64,000 nt of DNA from Acrasis kona. Lineage: Eukaryota > Heterolobosea > Eutetramitea > Acrasida > Acrasidae. The notes beneath the pieces were generated by a model. It was not told the DNA's origin. It made no database searches and was given only the letters and a program-made list of their open reading frames with translations. The stretch spans positions 1 through 64,000 of the forward strand of contig JAOPGA020001779.1 in the NCBI GenBank assembly GCA_026419775.2, in the 5' to 3' direction. Both the position numbers and the translations under genes were made by a program. Below are positions 11,377 through 22,241 of the stretch, piece by piece (within the stretch, counting starts at the first letter, position 1; every line of letters begins with the position of its first letter).

Positions 11377-11761
11377 TTAACAATCAAGGTAATTTGCCGC
11401 GAGTAGGAGCTCTAAAACAAGGTTCCTATCATCTTCATTGGTAGGGTCCAAATTCATGATTGGATTGAAGTTATCTAAATACATCTCTCTGCAACATTTC
11501 TCATAAAGGTACTGGCAAATTAATTCAAGCACTTGGGAGTCTATGTCATCAAATTTTGTAGGCTTTGTTTCGTTTGGATGTCTACCTTTATATTGATTGA
11601 GATTGATATTTCGGCTTCATTAACTCACTTGACATCAATCCTCTTAGATAACCAGAATAACTTGCTGCTTTATGCGATATTACAAACTCAAATCCATCTG
11701 CGCTGCACATTGTTAGAAACTGTTCGCTTGAAAACTCTTCTCCATCAGTTGTGGTTGACAT
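11377..11761 (-). CDS. ELOC: elongin C
   Basis: Adaptor of the SKP1/BTB fold that bridges elongin B and BC-box substrate receptors in cullin-RING ubiquitin ligases. Exons 11761-11629 and 11585-11377, split by a 43-nt intron, give 113 residues, close to the family's usual 112. Diagnostic stretches are SADGFEFVISHKAA near the N-terminus, FDDIDSQVLELICQYLYEK in the middle, and the C-terminal ELLLAANYLDC. The intron falls inside the loop after SGYLRGLMSS. Start chosen at the first ATG in frame (MSTTTDGEEF). Confidence 0.9.
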
Positions 11762-11872
11762 TCATTCAATCTTTTTAACAGCTTTACAAGATGGGAAGTA
11801 AAAAATCCACAGAACTTACTTTCCTTTCTAGTTGGAACAGAACACAAGCATAAACAACACAAATACTAGGAT

Positions 11873-12976
11873 ATGCCAAGTCCAAGTTTTTGGGGCTTAA
11901 TAACTGGTACAGCAGCAGTAACAGGATACTGGAGGTATGCAGCAACATTCATTTTGATTTACAAATGTAGAGATATCGGAGGAAGTGCTATCGTGTTCAC
12001 TGCCATTAAAAATTTTGTGTTTGGAAAAACTTTGAAAACGGTAGAGTACCCTTCTGGAAATATGAAAACTATATCAGTCCGGTTTGCTAGTGTACATTCT
12101 ATAAAAAAGCGCATAGCGGTTGTAAATGATTTGGGGGACCACGGAGTCATCAAGCAATTATACAAATGGGAGGATAATTACTGGACAGAGGAGTTGGTTA
12201 CATCGAATGACGTAAGAAACATGAATGATTTTGCATGGGTACTGTGGACCCGCTCAACAGGTAGACTGCCACCGAAGGGCGTGAACTTGAAGGTAATTAA
12301 CTTTGTATAATGCTTTAACACGGTAAAGGAAATGAATGCCGAAGCAGAGCTTCTTTTAGCTGCCAGCAGAGATGGTAACGTTCTTGAAGAGGTCCCACCA
12401 GCGGCTAACGATAAGGACCACACCCTGGTTCGCACGGCGTCTGGTAAGTTGGTCGACAGACATGTTCTTGAACAGGCGCAGTTGCACTCCAAAAATGCAG
12501 TCAAAGTGAAGGCCATCAAACTAGTCACATTATGTCGAAATCCAAGTTACATGGAGTTGGGAGATAACGCCTTCACAGAGGTCGAAGCAAACTATACAAT
12601 TGATTTGATTTTAAACGATGACTCTTACATGATTAGTTTATACTCGAACTTTAAAGAGGATCCAGTCACATTCGCAAAATATTGTAAAAAGAAGGCCAAC
12701 AGCAGGAATGATGGAAAGACTACAGACACAAATAACAGTGATGGGTCCGGTAAAGGCTCAGCCTCAAGCGAGGACGATAAGAGAAAAGACGGCGGTGTAC
12801 AAGTAAATCAAGAAGAGACACAACAATCTAAACGAGAGGAAGGTGTGAGGAATCTCTTTGCACAGTACGATTCAGAAGTGAGGGATGCCAAAGGACCAGA
12901 GCCGCCCAACAATAAACCTCCCGTCACCTCCACATCCACCAGCACAACAAAATCGGGCGCTGTGGCAACTTTTTAA
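11873..12976 (+). CDS. hypothetical protein with N-terminal membrane segment
   Basis: Not recognised. Exons 11873-12292 and 12329-12976 join across a 36-nt intron in phase 0 to give 355 residues. Residues about 5-28 (FWGLITGTAAVTGYWRYAA) are hydrophobic and could anchor or target the protein. The middle is compact and globular-looking; after about residue 240 it becomes hydrophilic with DDKRKDGGVQVN and a Pro/Thr/Ser tail. No catalytic motif is evident. Confidence 0.7.
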
Positions 12977-13039
12977 AATGTAAAAATAAACTTTGATTGA
13001 CAGACAACCCGCATTTTTTAATCGTTACACTGTATTAAT

Positions 13040-15121
13040 ATGCCCACAAGGGCCACTTCGACATCAGAGAAGCAAATTAATGAGCGAATCAATAATTTGA
13101 AGAATTTGATGAATAACTTATCGTTTGGTAGCGACGTCCCCGCTCCAACCCTAAGTTTCAGCCCTCAAATAAAATCTTCACCTAATCCCTTGGGAAGAAG
13201 CTTCGAAAAGATGGATATGTACTCATCAATACAAGCGCAACCTTTTCCTACCAATATATCAAGGGATGAAGATGAGATAATGATGCTAAGAGATAATAAC
13301 CACCTTTTATCCACCAAGGTCGTCGGCCTAGAGGATACCGTAAATAACTATGCTATCGAATGTCGCTATTTGAAGGAAGAGCTAATTGAATTCGAGAACA
13401 AATTAAAGGCGCTCAAGTTGGAATCAGAACAAGAGCTTAATAGGAAAATTATAAAGGACAAGGAGCACAAACAGGAAGTTTTATCCTACCAAGGGCAAAT
13501 CAAAGAGCTTCAGAATTTGAACGATTCTCTAGAGTCAAAACACAATTCATCCATTCAAACAAATCACTCTTTAGAAGCGATTAACAAAGGTTTAGAAAAA
13601 AGTAATAAAGAGAGAGCCGAAAAAATAGCAGATCTCACCAGAGAGTTACTCCAAAAGAGAAGTGATTGCGATGACATAAGTATGGAGCTACAGACCACTA
13701 TAACAGAAAAAAAAAGTTTAGAGGAGCAGTTGTTATCCGATAGAAAAACAAGCGAAAGGTTGGTACTCGAGTTACAAGAGGAACTTTATACAACAAACGC
13801 AAAATTTGAAGAAAAGACTCGTAAAATGCAAAAAGAATTACAAAAGGAAAAGCAGAAACAAACAGAAGTCATGGCACACTTTGAGAATCAGTTGATAGTA
13901 GTAGAAGATCAAGTGGATGCCTACCGCAAGCAAATGGCAGAGATACAGCAGCAGAATGTTATGTTAACGCATCATTCTAATCAAATAGCTCAAAGGGAGC
14001 GCCTCATGAAATCAAAGCTCGAATCCACTCAAGAACAGTTACAACTTTTTTCTACTCAACATTCGCTACTTCATCAGAGTCAATTACACATTACTAAGGA
14101 AAAGGAGGCCTTCCAAATGTCCGAAAAAAGGCTATATGATCAAGTTGAGGATCTGAATAGAAAAAACGATATGAATATCGAGAAGCATCAAAAAGAGACT
14201 GAGAAATTACATAAAGAAGTGAAGGTACATCAAGCTAATAATCAAAAGCTACTCGAGCGTATCAATTCAAACGAGGTTAAAATAACTCAACTAGAGCAGT
14301 CTAAAGTTAAAGCACAAGCTGATTTGGAGAGGGAGCTTGATTTGAAGAAGCAGGAGGTGAACAAGCTTGCAAATGTAATTGAGCAGCTGCAGAGTGATTA
14401 TGATCAAACTGTGGAAAAGCATAACGACCAAATAGCAAGCTTGACCAGACAGTCAAAGGATATTATAACTAGTCAGGAGAAATCTTTCCAAGAACATATA
14501 GAACAGATAAAGCAAGACATTGACCGTACAAAAGACAAAGCAGACAATCAGAGCACATCAGATTTGGCAGAAGAGCTGATCATAGAAATGTCTTCGAAAA
14601 TAAAGATGCTAGAGGAGAAGAACGAGGAACTAGAAAACAAAGTCAGACAACATGATGTCTCGAGTCAAGTTGTGAGTAAGAGTTTGACTGCTCAAAATGA
14701 GATACTTAGAGAGAATTTGAAAAATGTACAAAAGGAAAAGGAATTACTCAATGATAAAGTGCGAATGTTGACTCAACATCAAAAAGAACAAGATGAAATG
14801 CTGGCATCTAGGAGACATGTTGACCCAATACCAATCAGGACGCCTTCAAGATTAAAAGTTCAAACATCTCCAGCTAAACCAAGCGATGACATTAACATTG
14901 AAAGATTTTTATCAAGTGTTGAGAAACAATATAATTTATCACCTAGGAGAAGACTACTTCCAACTTCGTCATCGGGGTCTTCTGTTAATACATCATCGGT
15001 TCAGATAGGGTCGCCGCTTGCTGGCTCTTCCACTTTATTAAATTCTTCCTATGAAGCTCCGTCGCGTAACAAGAGGAGTTTGAGATTGTCGAATGGGTCA
15101 AAACAAATCATATATCAATAA
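13040..15121 (+). CDS. long coiled-coil protein
   Basis: Single exon, 693 residues. An N-terminal region rich in Ser and Pro (about residues 1-80) precedes nearly continuous heptad-rich coiled coil from about 85 to 600, full of Gln, Lys and Glu with few helix breakers, then a basic Ser-rich tail (LSPRRRLLPTSSSGSS). This architecture is common in centrosomal, basal-body and Golgi tether proteins, but coiled coil dominates and no specific family can be named. Confidence 0.85.
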   Translation: MPTRATSTSEKQINERINNLKNLMNNLSFGSDVPAPTLSFSPQIKSSPNPLGRSFEKMDMYSSIQAQPFPTNISRDEDEIMMLRDNNHLLSTKVVGLEDTVNNYAIECRYLKEELIEFENKLKALKLESEQELNRKIIKDKEHKQEVLSYQGQIKELQNLNDSLESKHNSSIQTNHSLEAINKGLEKSNKERAEKIADLTRELLQKRSDCDDISMELQTTITEKKSLEEQLLSDRKTSERLVLELQEELYTTNAKFEEKTRKMQKELQKEKQKQTEVMAHFENQLIVVEDQVDAYRKQMAEIQQQNVMLTHHSNQIAQRERLMKSKLESTQEQLQLFSTQHSLLHQSQLHITKEKEAFQMSEKRLYDQVEDLNRKNDMNIEKHQKETEKLHKEVKVHQANNQKLLERINSNEVKITQLEQSKVKAQADLERELDLKKQEVNKLANVIEQLQSDYDQTVEKHNDQIASLTRQSKDIITSQEKSFQEHIEQIKQDIDRTKDKADNQSTSDLAEELIIEMSSKIKMLEEKNEELENKVRQHDVSSQVVSKSLTAQNEILRENLKNVQKEKELLNDKVRMLTQHQKEQDEMLASRRHVDPIPIRTPSRLKVQTSPAKPSDDINIERFLSSVEKQYNLSPRRRLLPTSSSGSSVNTSSVQIGSPLAGSSTLLNSSYEAPSRNKRSLRLSNGSKQIIYQ

Positions 15122-15152
15122 ATTTATTGTTGTAATCAAAACATAAGTGACC

Positions 15153-15706
15153 ATGCAATATACCAAAAGACTACAGGTACCCACTTTGTTGCTTCTTCTA
15201 ACCTTTATCAGAAAGAACTCCAAAAGATTCAATCCACACCGATAGAAGGTATAACAGTTGGGGATGTAAGCAACTTGCAGAAATGGGTAGTTCAACTTGA
15301 TGGAGCGAAGGGCACATTATATGAAGGCGAACATTTCACTCTTCAATTTTGTTTTCCTAATAACTACCCTTTGGAGTCACCCGAGGTAATTGTCAATTAA
15401 TCAAGACCTTAACTGTGGCAGGTGATATTCATAGGGAATGTTCCAATCCATGAACATGTATATTCTAACGGACACATTTGCCTTAATGTTTTATATGATG
15501 GGTGGTCACCTGTGCTGAGTGTATCCACAATCTGTTTAAGCTTACAATCAATGCTAAGCTCTGCTACACAAAAGGTTTGTAAAATACTCGTGTGATTTTT
15601 AAATCTTGCCAAGGTCAGACCTCGTGATAACGACAATTACGTCCGAAACTGCTTCGGTAAATCACCAAAACAAGGAAGATGGCTATTCCACGACGACAAA
15701 GTGTAA
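15153..15706 (+). CDS. UBE2W: ubiquitin-conjugating enzyme E2, UBE2W-like
   Basis: Transfers ubiquitin; UBE2W is the E2 that modifies substrate N-termini. Four exons (15153-15176, 15212-15385, 15422-15574, 15614-15706), with introns of 35, 36 and 39 nt, give 147 residues, near the family's usual 151. The catalytic segment reads HEHVYSNGHICLNVLYDGWSP, with the active cysteine in GHICL and the UBE2W-typical HxxxYSNG context. KRLQKELQKI forms the first helix. The first exon is only 24 nt. The C-terminus WLFHDDKV matches the short tail of the family. Confidence 0.88.
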
Positions 15707-15784
15707 ACTACAACGAAAAATAAACCCATTTAATTTAATGTATTAAATTGATCATCAAATTTTAATACGGATACTGTTTGACAC

Positions 15785-16067
15785 ATGTTCAATGCCAATG
15801 AATTACACTCAATTAAAGTCTTTCAAATAGGTATACCACAAGTACAGGATGAGAAGTTTCTACTTGAAAGGTGTAAACTTGAGCTTAAACACTGTGGTGC
15901 TTATCTGACAAGAATAGAAGAAGTGCAGTATACCAAAGTTGTTTATGTCATCCATTACAATAAAAAAGTCTTTTAGAAGACATTTATCTCCTTTTAATGA
16001 AAGCGGGATATCATCTGTACTCAACAATCAATCTGTCCAGTTAAAAGTAGCCCCTACTCACAAATAA
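15785..16067 (+). CDS. small hypothetical protein with a 22-nt intron
   Basis: Not recognised. Exon 1 (15785-15946) starts MFNANELHSIKV. Removing a 22-nt GT-AG piece (15947-15968) extends the frame by 32 codons (SFRRHLSPFNES... to ...VAPTHK), giving 86 residues. The unspliced frame stops after 63 residues. Its TAA overlaps the ATG of the next gene in the string TAATG, an unusual spacing for a eukaryote. It may instead be a 5' extension or upstream ORF of the exchanger gene. Confidence 0.35.
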
Positions 16068-18190
16068 TGAAAGGATCGTTGGGGCGCTCTAATAGGCCCA
16101 TCGAATATAACATTTTCAAGGCAGTATTTGGTTTGGGGATAATATTTGCATTTTATCTGTTCTTTGTTACTCTGGGATCTGATAAATCGCACCCACCCAA
16201 TGTTCAGGTCTCTGCTGTACTGCAACAAAAAATCAACAGAACATCTTCACCGACACCGACGCCTACACCGATCCCAAGCAACACAACCACCAACGAAGTG
16301 TTTGATAACGATAATTGCGATGTTAAAGTTCAGAATATAACATTCGACAAATACTGTGAATATGTATCAAATCCCAACAACACTGGATGCAATAATCCAT
16401 ACATTAAATTACAATATTGTGGATTCCAAAAAGTACAACCACTTTATTTTATAATTCTGGTAAGCAGCACCAATGAGTAGCATCTTTTAACCACATTTCA
16501 GATTTTATTTATCGGACTAGCAATCTTCCTCCTTGGAGACACATGCTCAAATTATTTACTACCGTCATTGGTGGTCATCAGCAAAATGCTGCACTTGCCG
16601 CCCCACGTTGCTGGTGTGACGTTTCTTGCATTAGGAAATGCGTCTCCAAACATTGTATCCATGCTGATCAGCACCATTCAAAGAAAACCTTCTCTCGCAC
16701 TCAATGCCAATATCTCTGGAGAACTTTTTGTTTGTTGTGTTGTAATGGGAACTGCTACCATACTTGCAAACGTCAGCGGTCTAAACAGACGTCCATTCAT
16801 AAGAGATACAACATTGTCTTTGTGTTCTTATTTTTTTTGTTTTTACATGAGCGTCACAAATCGTTCGCGTGTTTTTGATGGTGTCATTTCCATACTTATT
16901 TGGTGTTTTTATGTTTTGGTTGTTGTTCTTGGTCGTGAAGTGCGTAAACTCTGGAATAAATGGAGATCGCGCTCTAAGGCGTCTCTACAGAATATAGAAT
17001 TAGAGGAACAAATGATCTCCAATGTTGATCGCGTCGACCAGGAAAGTGTGATGGACAACCCAGATGATCAACCGATTCTTGACGAGGAACAAAAAATTAA
17101 TCTAATAAAAGATAAACAAGATAGGGATTGGGAAGGCGGTTGGTATGTTCTTAAAAAAAGACGGTTTACGGTGAGGGACAGAGAAGCTGCCGTTGTGACC
17201 ACTATTAAAAGCGAGCCACCCCCAACACAACAAAGCAATACTAACATTAATCCATTAAACAATGTAATAGAGGAATATATCCCGGTGGAGTATCCTGACG
17301 ATTCCGAACTATTTCAAAAAGAAGAAAAAATTCATGTGATTAGAAGATTTTTTAATTATGTTGTCCACTACTCTGGTTGGAACAATATGAAATGGTATGA
17401 AAAAGTAATGTATGTGACTGTGTTGTGGTATTGTAATTTTATAAGAAATCTCACAATTTTCCGATCTGAAAGGGAGGATTGGAGTAGATTTTTTACTGTT
17501 CTCGTTCCAATGTTTGCTCCTCTTGCTGTTATTACTGCATATGATTTTAATTATTGGACATTTATGATAAACGGTAAATTTCCGCTCGTCGTGCTGCTGG
17601 TGTTGTGCTGTTCCGTATTCTCGCTTATCATTCTTTTAACAACAAGAACTGATCGACCTCCTATCTACCAGCCGATTCTAGTCTTGATTGCTTTTGGTAT
17701 GAGCATTATTTGGATTTATTTGTTGTGTACGCAAATTTTAAATAGTCTAGCGGCACTTGGAGCTGCGTGGAACATACCTAATAACATACTTGGTATAACG
17801 GTGTTGTCCTGGGGTAATTCCATTCCTGATCTGTTGGCAGATACATTAGTAGCCATGCGGGGCTATCCAACAATGTGCACAGGTAGTGTCTTCGGTGGAC
17901 TCAACTTCATACTGTCCATAGGTATTGCTTTCACATTTAGTCCCGATACATTATCTGGAGGATGTTATTATTTAAAGCCCGATCCTGTGGTCATTATAAC
18001 TTATTTATTCTTGATAACACAAAGCATGATAACGATAATTGTGGTGCCATTGTCAGGGTGGCGCTTTCCCAAGTTGTATGGTGTATTTTTGATTCTATTT
18101 TATGTGTGTTATGTTGTCATGTCATTTTTAGGCACTTTATACCCACCAGTTAAGAATGCTTTTACATGGAAAACGCTTGGTTGCCAATAA
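16067..18190 (+). CDS. cation/Ca2+ exchanger (CaCA superfamily, NCLX/CCX-like)
   Basis: Exons 16067-16459 and 16502-18190, with a 42-nt intron, give 693 residues. An N-terminal membrane segment and a short, Cys-containing lumenal loop precede two blocks of transmembrane helices separated by a long hydrophilic loop (about residues 265-440). The two alpha repeats are visible: GVTFLALGNASPNI in the first block and GITVLSWGNSIPDLLAD in the second, the paired signature of this superfamily. Alpha-1 has Asn (ASPN) where many members carry Asp or Glu, which may change ion selectivity. Probable substrates are Ca2+ against Na+, K+, Li+ or H+; the choice and the membrane are not determined. Confidence 0.88.
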
Positions 18191-18272
18191 AATATGTTCT
18201 CTTCATTGTGTTGTAATTTGTGCACCATTGTAATATCGTCCGTCAACCAGGTGACGTCATTTAGAACAAACG

Positions 18273-18818
18273 ATGGGGAATTACTTCTCAAACCTATTCA
18301 AAACATTATTTAATATAGAACAAGAGCTTAGAATTCTCATCCTTGGATTAGACAATGCTGGGAAAACAACCATTCTGTTTCAATTACAAGTCGGAGAGGT
18401 GGTAACAACAGTTCCGACCATTGGATTCAATGTTGAGACCATCACGTATAATAACGTAAAATTTCAAGTTTGGGATTTGGGAGGACAAACTAATCTTCGC
18501 CCATATTGGAGATGCTACTATGGCAACACTGACGCGATAATTTATGTAATAGATAGTACAGACACAGCAAGAATAGGAACAGCCAAAAAGGAATTATTTG
18601 CTATGCTTGATGAAAAGGAGCTTAAGGACGCCATTCTGCTTGTGTTCGCGAACAAACAGGATTTACCCACTGCCATGAAGGTAGAAGAGATAAGCGAGAA
18701 ACTCAGCCTTAGTAAAATCAAGAACAGAACGTGGACAATTTTTAAAACATCTGCACAAACTGGAGAAGGTCTAAAGGAGGGTTTAAACTTCCTCGTCGAA
18801 AAAATAAAAAACAGATAA
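18273..18818 (+). CDS. ARL1: ARL1-type small GTPase
   Basis: Arf-family GTPase acting at the trans-Golgi. Single exon, 181 residues, exactly the length of ARL1. Gly2 follows Met (MGNYFS), fitting N-myristoylation. Motifs: GLDNAGKT P-loop, PTIGFNVE switch [18 protein letters not shown] (the ARL1-like switch II), and NKQD. Phe-Asn-Val in switch I and the RPYWRCYY stretch favour ARL1 over ARF1. It ends 2 bases from the convergent gene. Confidence 0.92.
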   Translation: MGNYFSNLFKTLFNIEQELRILILGLDNAGKTTILFQLQVGEVVTTVPTIGFNVETITYNNVKFQVWDLGGQTNLRPYWRCYYGNTDAIIYVIDSTDTARIGTAKKELFAMLDEKELKDAILLVFANKQDLPTAMKVEEISEKLSLSKIKNRTWTIFKTSAQTGEGLKEGLNFLVEKIKNR

Positions 18819-18820
18819 GT

Positions 18821-19425
18821 TCACAATTGTTTTATAATTTTATATTTTTGCATCAACACTCTTATTTTCAATTGAATGTCTACATACTTTTGGCACTTTG
18901 CAAGAATGTTGAGTAATTGGTTGGAAGTGTCATCCAATTTATCTATCGTTACAGGATTATTTTCATACCATTTTAATGAGTCTATTGTGTTGCTCAACGT
19001 AGAGAGTGACCCAGTAATTGAGTCGACAAGTTCAATAAAGCACTCTTGATGTTGTTGCTCTATAACTACAACACTTGTCGTTAGTGGTTGTTTTAATTGG
19101 TTGAGAATGTCGCTTTTGTGAACACAAAACATCTTTAATTCTTCGCACAGTTCCGTCAACACACCAAATCTCTTTTGCAACTTTCCTGGATCCATTAGAT
19201 CAAATGTGTGAAGTTGATGTGATAATCTTTCTTGTTCCTTCTTTAACTTTTTGACAATTAGAAGTTAGAGCATAAAGGTTATACTTTGTTCATCGTATTA
19301 AAAAGTTGTTCAATTCTTTCCAATTCTAAGATGAGTGCCGATGTTTCATCATGAGAAACAATTCTTGTTGGCAGGTGTACATCCTCTATTTGCAACTCCT
19401 CAGCTAACCTTAGGGCAATATCCAT
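18821..19425 (-). CDS. coiled-coil protein, possible augmin subunit HAUS2
   Basis: Exons 19425-19285 and 19246-18821 join across a 38-nt intron in phase 0, giving 188 residues, mostly helical. The stretch from LKKEQERLSHQL through LNQLKQPL and LSTLSNTIDSLKW aligns in spacing and character with the C-terminal half of HAUS2 (CEP27), which helps augmin nucleate branched spindle microtubules. The resemblance is by eye and weak, so an unrelated coiled coil is possible. The first in-frame ATG (MDIALRLAEELQ) was used; the frame upstream has no ATG. Confidence 0.45.
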
Positions 19426-19538
19426 TATAGTAACTCTTACAATGCGGAGCAATATGCCCACTTGCCTTTTATGGTGTTTTGTAGTTTGTATTAAAAACCA
19501 GTAATTATAAAACTGACCACATCAAAAAAAGAAGCAAC

Positions 19539-20798
19539 ATGCGCTTTACACTAGTGCTGATTCTGCTGCTATCGACAGTTTGTCTATGCAATTTGAACGA
19601 TCTCCTCAAGGCGATGACACCCACAGCTTCTTCTCCTGGATGTATTTCCTTCTCAGGATACGTTGACAGCCTCACACCAGATTATGGACCAGGACCGTCG
19701 ATGGAGCTTACATACAAGCTACTACAGATCTTAGTAACGCAAACTCCCTACCGCTGCATCATGGTGTACGATATGTCTGGTCCTAATGCAGATGCTATTG
19801 GAATAGCCCATGATTTTGGAATCAAAGTTTTAGCTCATGTATACATTTCCAAAGACTTTGCGATTAATCAAATCAATAACGCGATAACCATTGCTAACAT
19901 GTATCCGAACACTGTTTTGGGTATCTCGTGTGGTTCTGAGATTGGTTATCAGAGTAATAATTATACTGGTACCATTAACGCCGTGAGGACTTGCAGGAAT
20001 CTACTTCGACAAGGTAATGTGACCCAACCTATCGGATTCATAGATGTCGCTCAAGTATGGTGTAATGGTCAAGACGAACCATGCAACACTCAGTTCTATG
20101 GTATGGCTGATTTGGTGGACTTTATTGGTGTAAATGAATTTCCATGGTGGGAGAACACTTACAGTAAAACATATACTTGCGAGCCAGCAGATAAAGCAGC
20201 CAATCAGACTCTTTATAGATACAATCAAGTAAAGAATTTATATCCCAACAAGCCAATTATACTTACAGAACATGGCTGGCCGGGCTCGAGTTCTGACAGC
20301 ACCCCGATCTTGTCAACAACCAACGTGCATGTTGGCGGTAAGCAGTGCGGTGTGGCAACTCCATCCAATCAAAGAATGGTCAATCAACAGGTAATTAATA
20401 TGTGCCAAGAAAGAGGAATAGCTTGTAATTTATTTACTTCTTTCAATGAGGAATGGAAGTCGTACGGCATCAAGAACGACGTCAATAGCTATTGGGGTAT
20501 TTGTGCCGGCAAATCACCCTATGCGTGCTATAATGTTCCAAATGTTACTGTATCAACTGTTTCTGCAACAACAAGTTCTGCAACAAGTGCAGCCCCCACT
20601 ACTACAGCGAGTTCCGCAACTACAAAGACACCCACAACCACAACACCAAACATTAAATTAACTACACCTGCTCCAACAACCTCAACCCAAAATAATGAGA
20701 GTGGAAATAATAACTCTCGTAGTAATGGTGTATCAACTCACGCAATTAGTCTAACAATATTTATTGGTATAATACTCATTCTGGCATTCATGTATTAG
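19539..20798 (+). CDS. secreted, GPI-anchored GH17-like beta-1,3-glucanase
   Basis: Likely hydrolyses or remodels beta-1,3-glucan. Single exon, 419 residues. A signal peptide (about residues 1-18, MRFTLVLILLLSTVCLC) leads into a TIM-barrel domain. GSEIGY puts the likely acid/base glutamate near residue 133, and ILTEHGWPGS the nucleophile near residue 244, as in GH17. A late FNEEWKSYG matches the end of the barrel. After about residue 335 come a Ser/Thr/Pro linker and a C-terminal hydrophobic stretch suited to a GPI anchor. It may act on the cell's own wall (cyst) or on food organisms. Confidence 0.8.
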   Translation: MRFTLVLILLLSTVCLCNLNDLLKAMTPTASSPGCISFSGYVDSLTPDYGPGPSMELTYKLLQILVTQTPYRCIMVYDMSGPNADAIGIAHDFGIKVLAHVYISKDFAINQINNAITIANMYPNTVLGISCGSEIGYQSNNYTGTINAVRTCRNLLRQGNVTQPIGFIDVAQVWCNGQDEPCNTQFYGMADLVDFIGVNEFPWWENTYSKTYTCEPADKAANQTLYRYNQVKNLYPNKPIILTEHGWPGSSSDSTPILSTTNVHVGGKQCGVATPSNQRMVNQQVINMCQERGIACNLFTSFNEEWKSYGIKNDVNSYWGICAGKSPYACYNVPNVTVSTVSATTSSATSAAPTTTASSATTKTPTTTTPNIKLTTPAPTTSTQNNESGNNNSRSNGVSTHAISLTIFIGIILILAFMY

Positions 20799-21041
20799 TT
20801 AATCAATAATAAATTAATCTTTGTTTACATCCTGTGGTTCCAAAACTAACATCAATTACAAAATCGTTCATATGTCCAAAAGTATAGCAGAAATACGTTA
20901 TCTCTATTCTTATAAAACATGAACTTATTTTTAGCTGTCGGAGCTGAATTTAAAAGGAAAAAATAGTTCTCTATTTTTAGCTGTAAGATATATTTAAAAA
21001 CCAAAACCTTGCCGTACAAGGTACAACAAAAAAACAACAAA

Positions 21042-21866
21042 ATGAACACAACAACAACAGTTCTCCCATCAACAGTCCCAACAAAGGTCTTGGACGGACC
21101 AGGAGCAACCACAGTGACCCAAACAACGGTCACACAAACAGCTTATGCAGCACCAGTCGAGGCAAAGTCACAAGTCTTGTCGCAAATCATGGGAGCCCTA
21201 ATGGGTTTATCCATGTTTATTGGCGGTGTCTTACTATTGGTCGGTGCGGCAATCAGTTTGGCAGACTTTGGATACCACTACGTTGCCAGTGGAGTCCTCT
21301 GGATTATCGCCTTCTCATTCTTCACATTGGCCTCAATATTCGCCTTTATTGGAGGATTTGACCTTGGAAACAAGAACTCAAGAACACCATATCACTTTTT
21401 AAACATTTTCGGAAGCATTGCCTTCTTCTTGGGAAGTATTCTTATGATCATCGGTGCTGCTCTATGGTTAGCCGGAAGAGACAGATTCGACACTTTCAAC
21501 GCAGGAACTATCCTCTGGATCATTGGTTCCTCATTGATCCTTGCCTACTTCTTGATCCGTAACTATGGTGCCATCGTTGACGGTATTTTCTTGTACCACA
21601 CCTTCATGAGCAACATGAACAGCCGCACCAACGGTACATTCCAAGTCGCACCAAAGAGTTTGATCTCCAGCTTGTACTTGAACGGCATCGCCACTGTCAT
21701 GTACACTGTTGCCTCTGTATTATTACTTCTAGGCTCCATCGCATGGCACAGTTTCTTAAGAGCAGCCGAAACCAGATCCTTCCAGACCCAAGCCGGTGTC
21801 TTGTGGGTGATTGCTGGTGGTTTGTACCTCATTGCTGGTTTACTACAAATCGCAGCAAGAAGATGA
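21042..21866 (+). CDS. multi-pass membrane protein, YrhK-domain-like
   Basis: Single exon, 274 residues. After a Thr/Val-rich cytosolic N-terminus of about 45 residues there are seven or eight hydrophobic segments, some in repeated units such as FGSIAFFLGSILMIIGAALWLAG, which resembles the small YrhK domain. Function unknown. Codon use is strongly biased to C-ending codons compared with neighbours, which suggests high expression. The ATG at 21042 follows an A-rich leader (AAAAAACAACAAA); an in-frame TTG upstream was not used. Confidence 0.75.
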   Translation: MNTTTTVLPSTVPTKVLDGPGATTVTQTTVTQTAYAAPVEAKSQVLSQIMGALMGLSMFIGGVLLLVGAAISLADFGYHYVASGVLWIIAFSFFTLASIFAFIGGFDLGNKNSRTPYHFLNIFGSIAFFLGSILMIIGAALWLAGRDRFDTFNAGTILWIIGSSLILAYFLIRNYGAIVDGIFLYHTFMSNMNSRTNGTFQVAPKSLISSLYLNGIATVMYTVASVLLLLGSIAWHSFLRAAETRSFQTQAGVLWVIAGGLYLIAGLLQIAARR

Positions 21867-22241
21867 AGATTTATTGACCATAGGGACAATAAGAAAATTT
21901 TTCAATAAAAACAATTATTACTCCATTATTTTACAAGACTTGTTCTTCATAACTATTATATATTAATCTCAGTCAAATTAGCCAAATTTTTGGAGATTTC
22001 ATAACTACCATTATATATTATAATACAAACATCCTCTTATATGTCGAGTTTCGGTCAATTTTTGATGGCGGAGATCTAGATTCAGGGTTGATGAGCCTCA
22101 CAACATTTTTACGACGTTGACTACATTGAATGGTGAATCGTTTGCATCAAGCATTGAGACAGTAACAATATCATCAAAGCATATGCCTTAAAAACAACAT
22201 TTTTGTGAACAATTTCAAAAGATTGTTTTTATAAAAATATT
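21867..22241. other. intergenic, small imperfect repeat
   Basis: AT-rich DNA between two convergent genes. Two imperfect copies of TTCATAACTA...TTATATATTA occur near 21946 and 21999. No gene seen. Confidence 0.4.
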
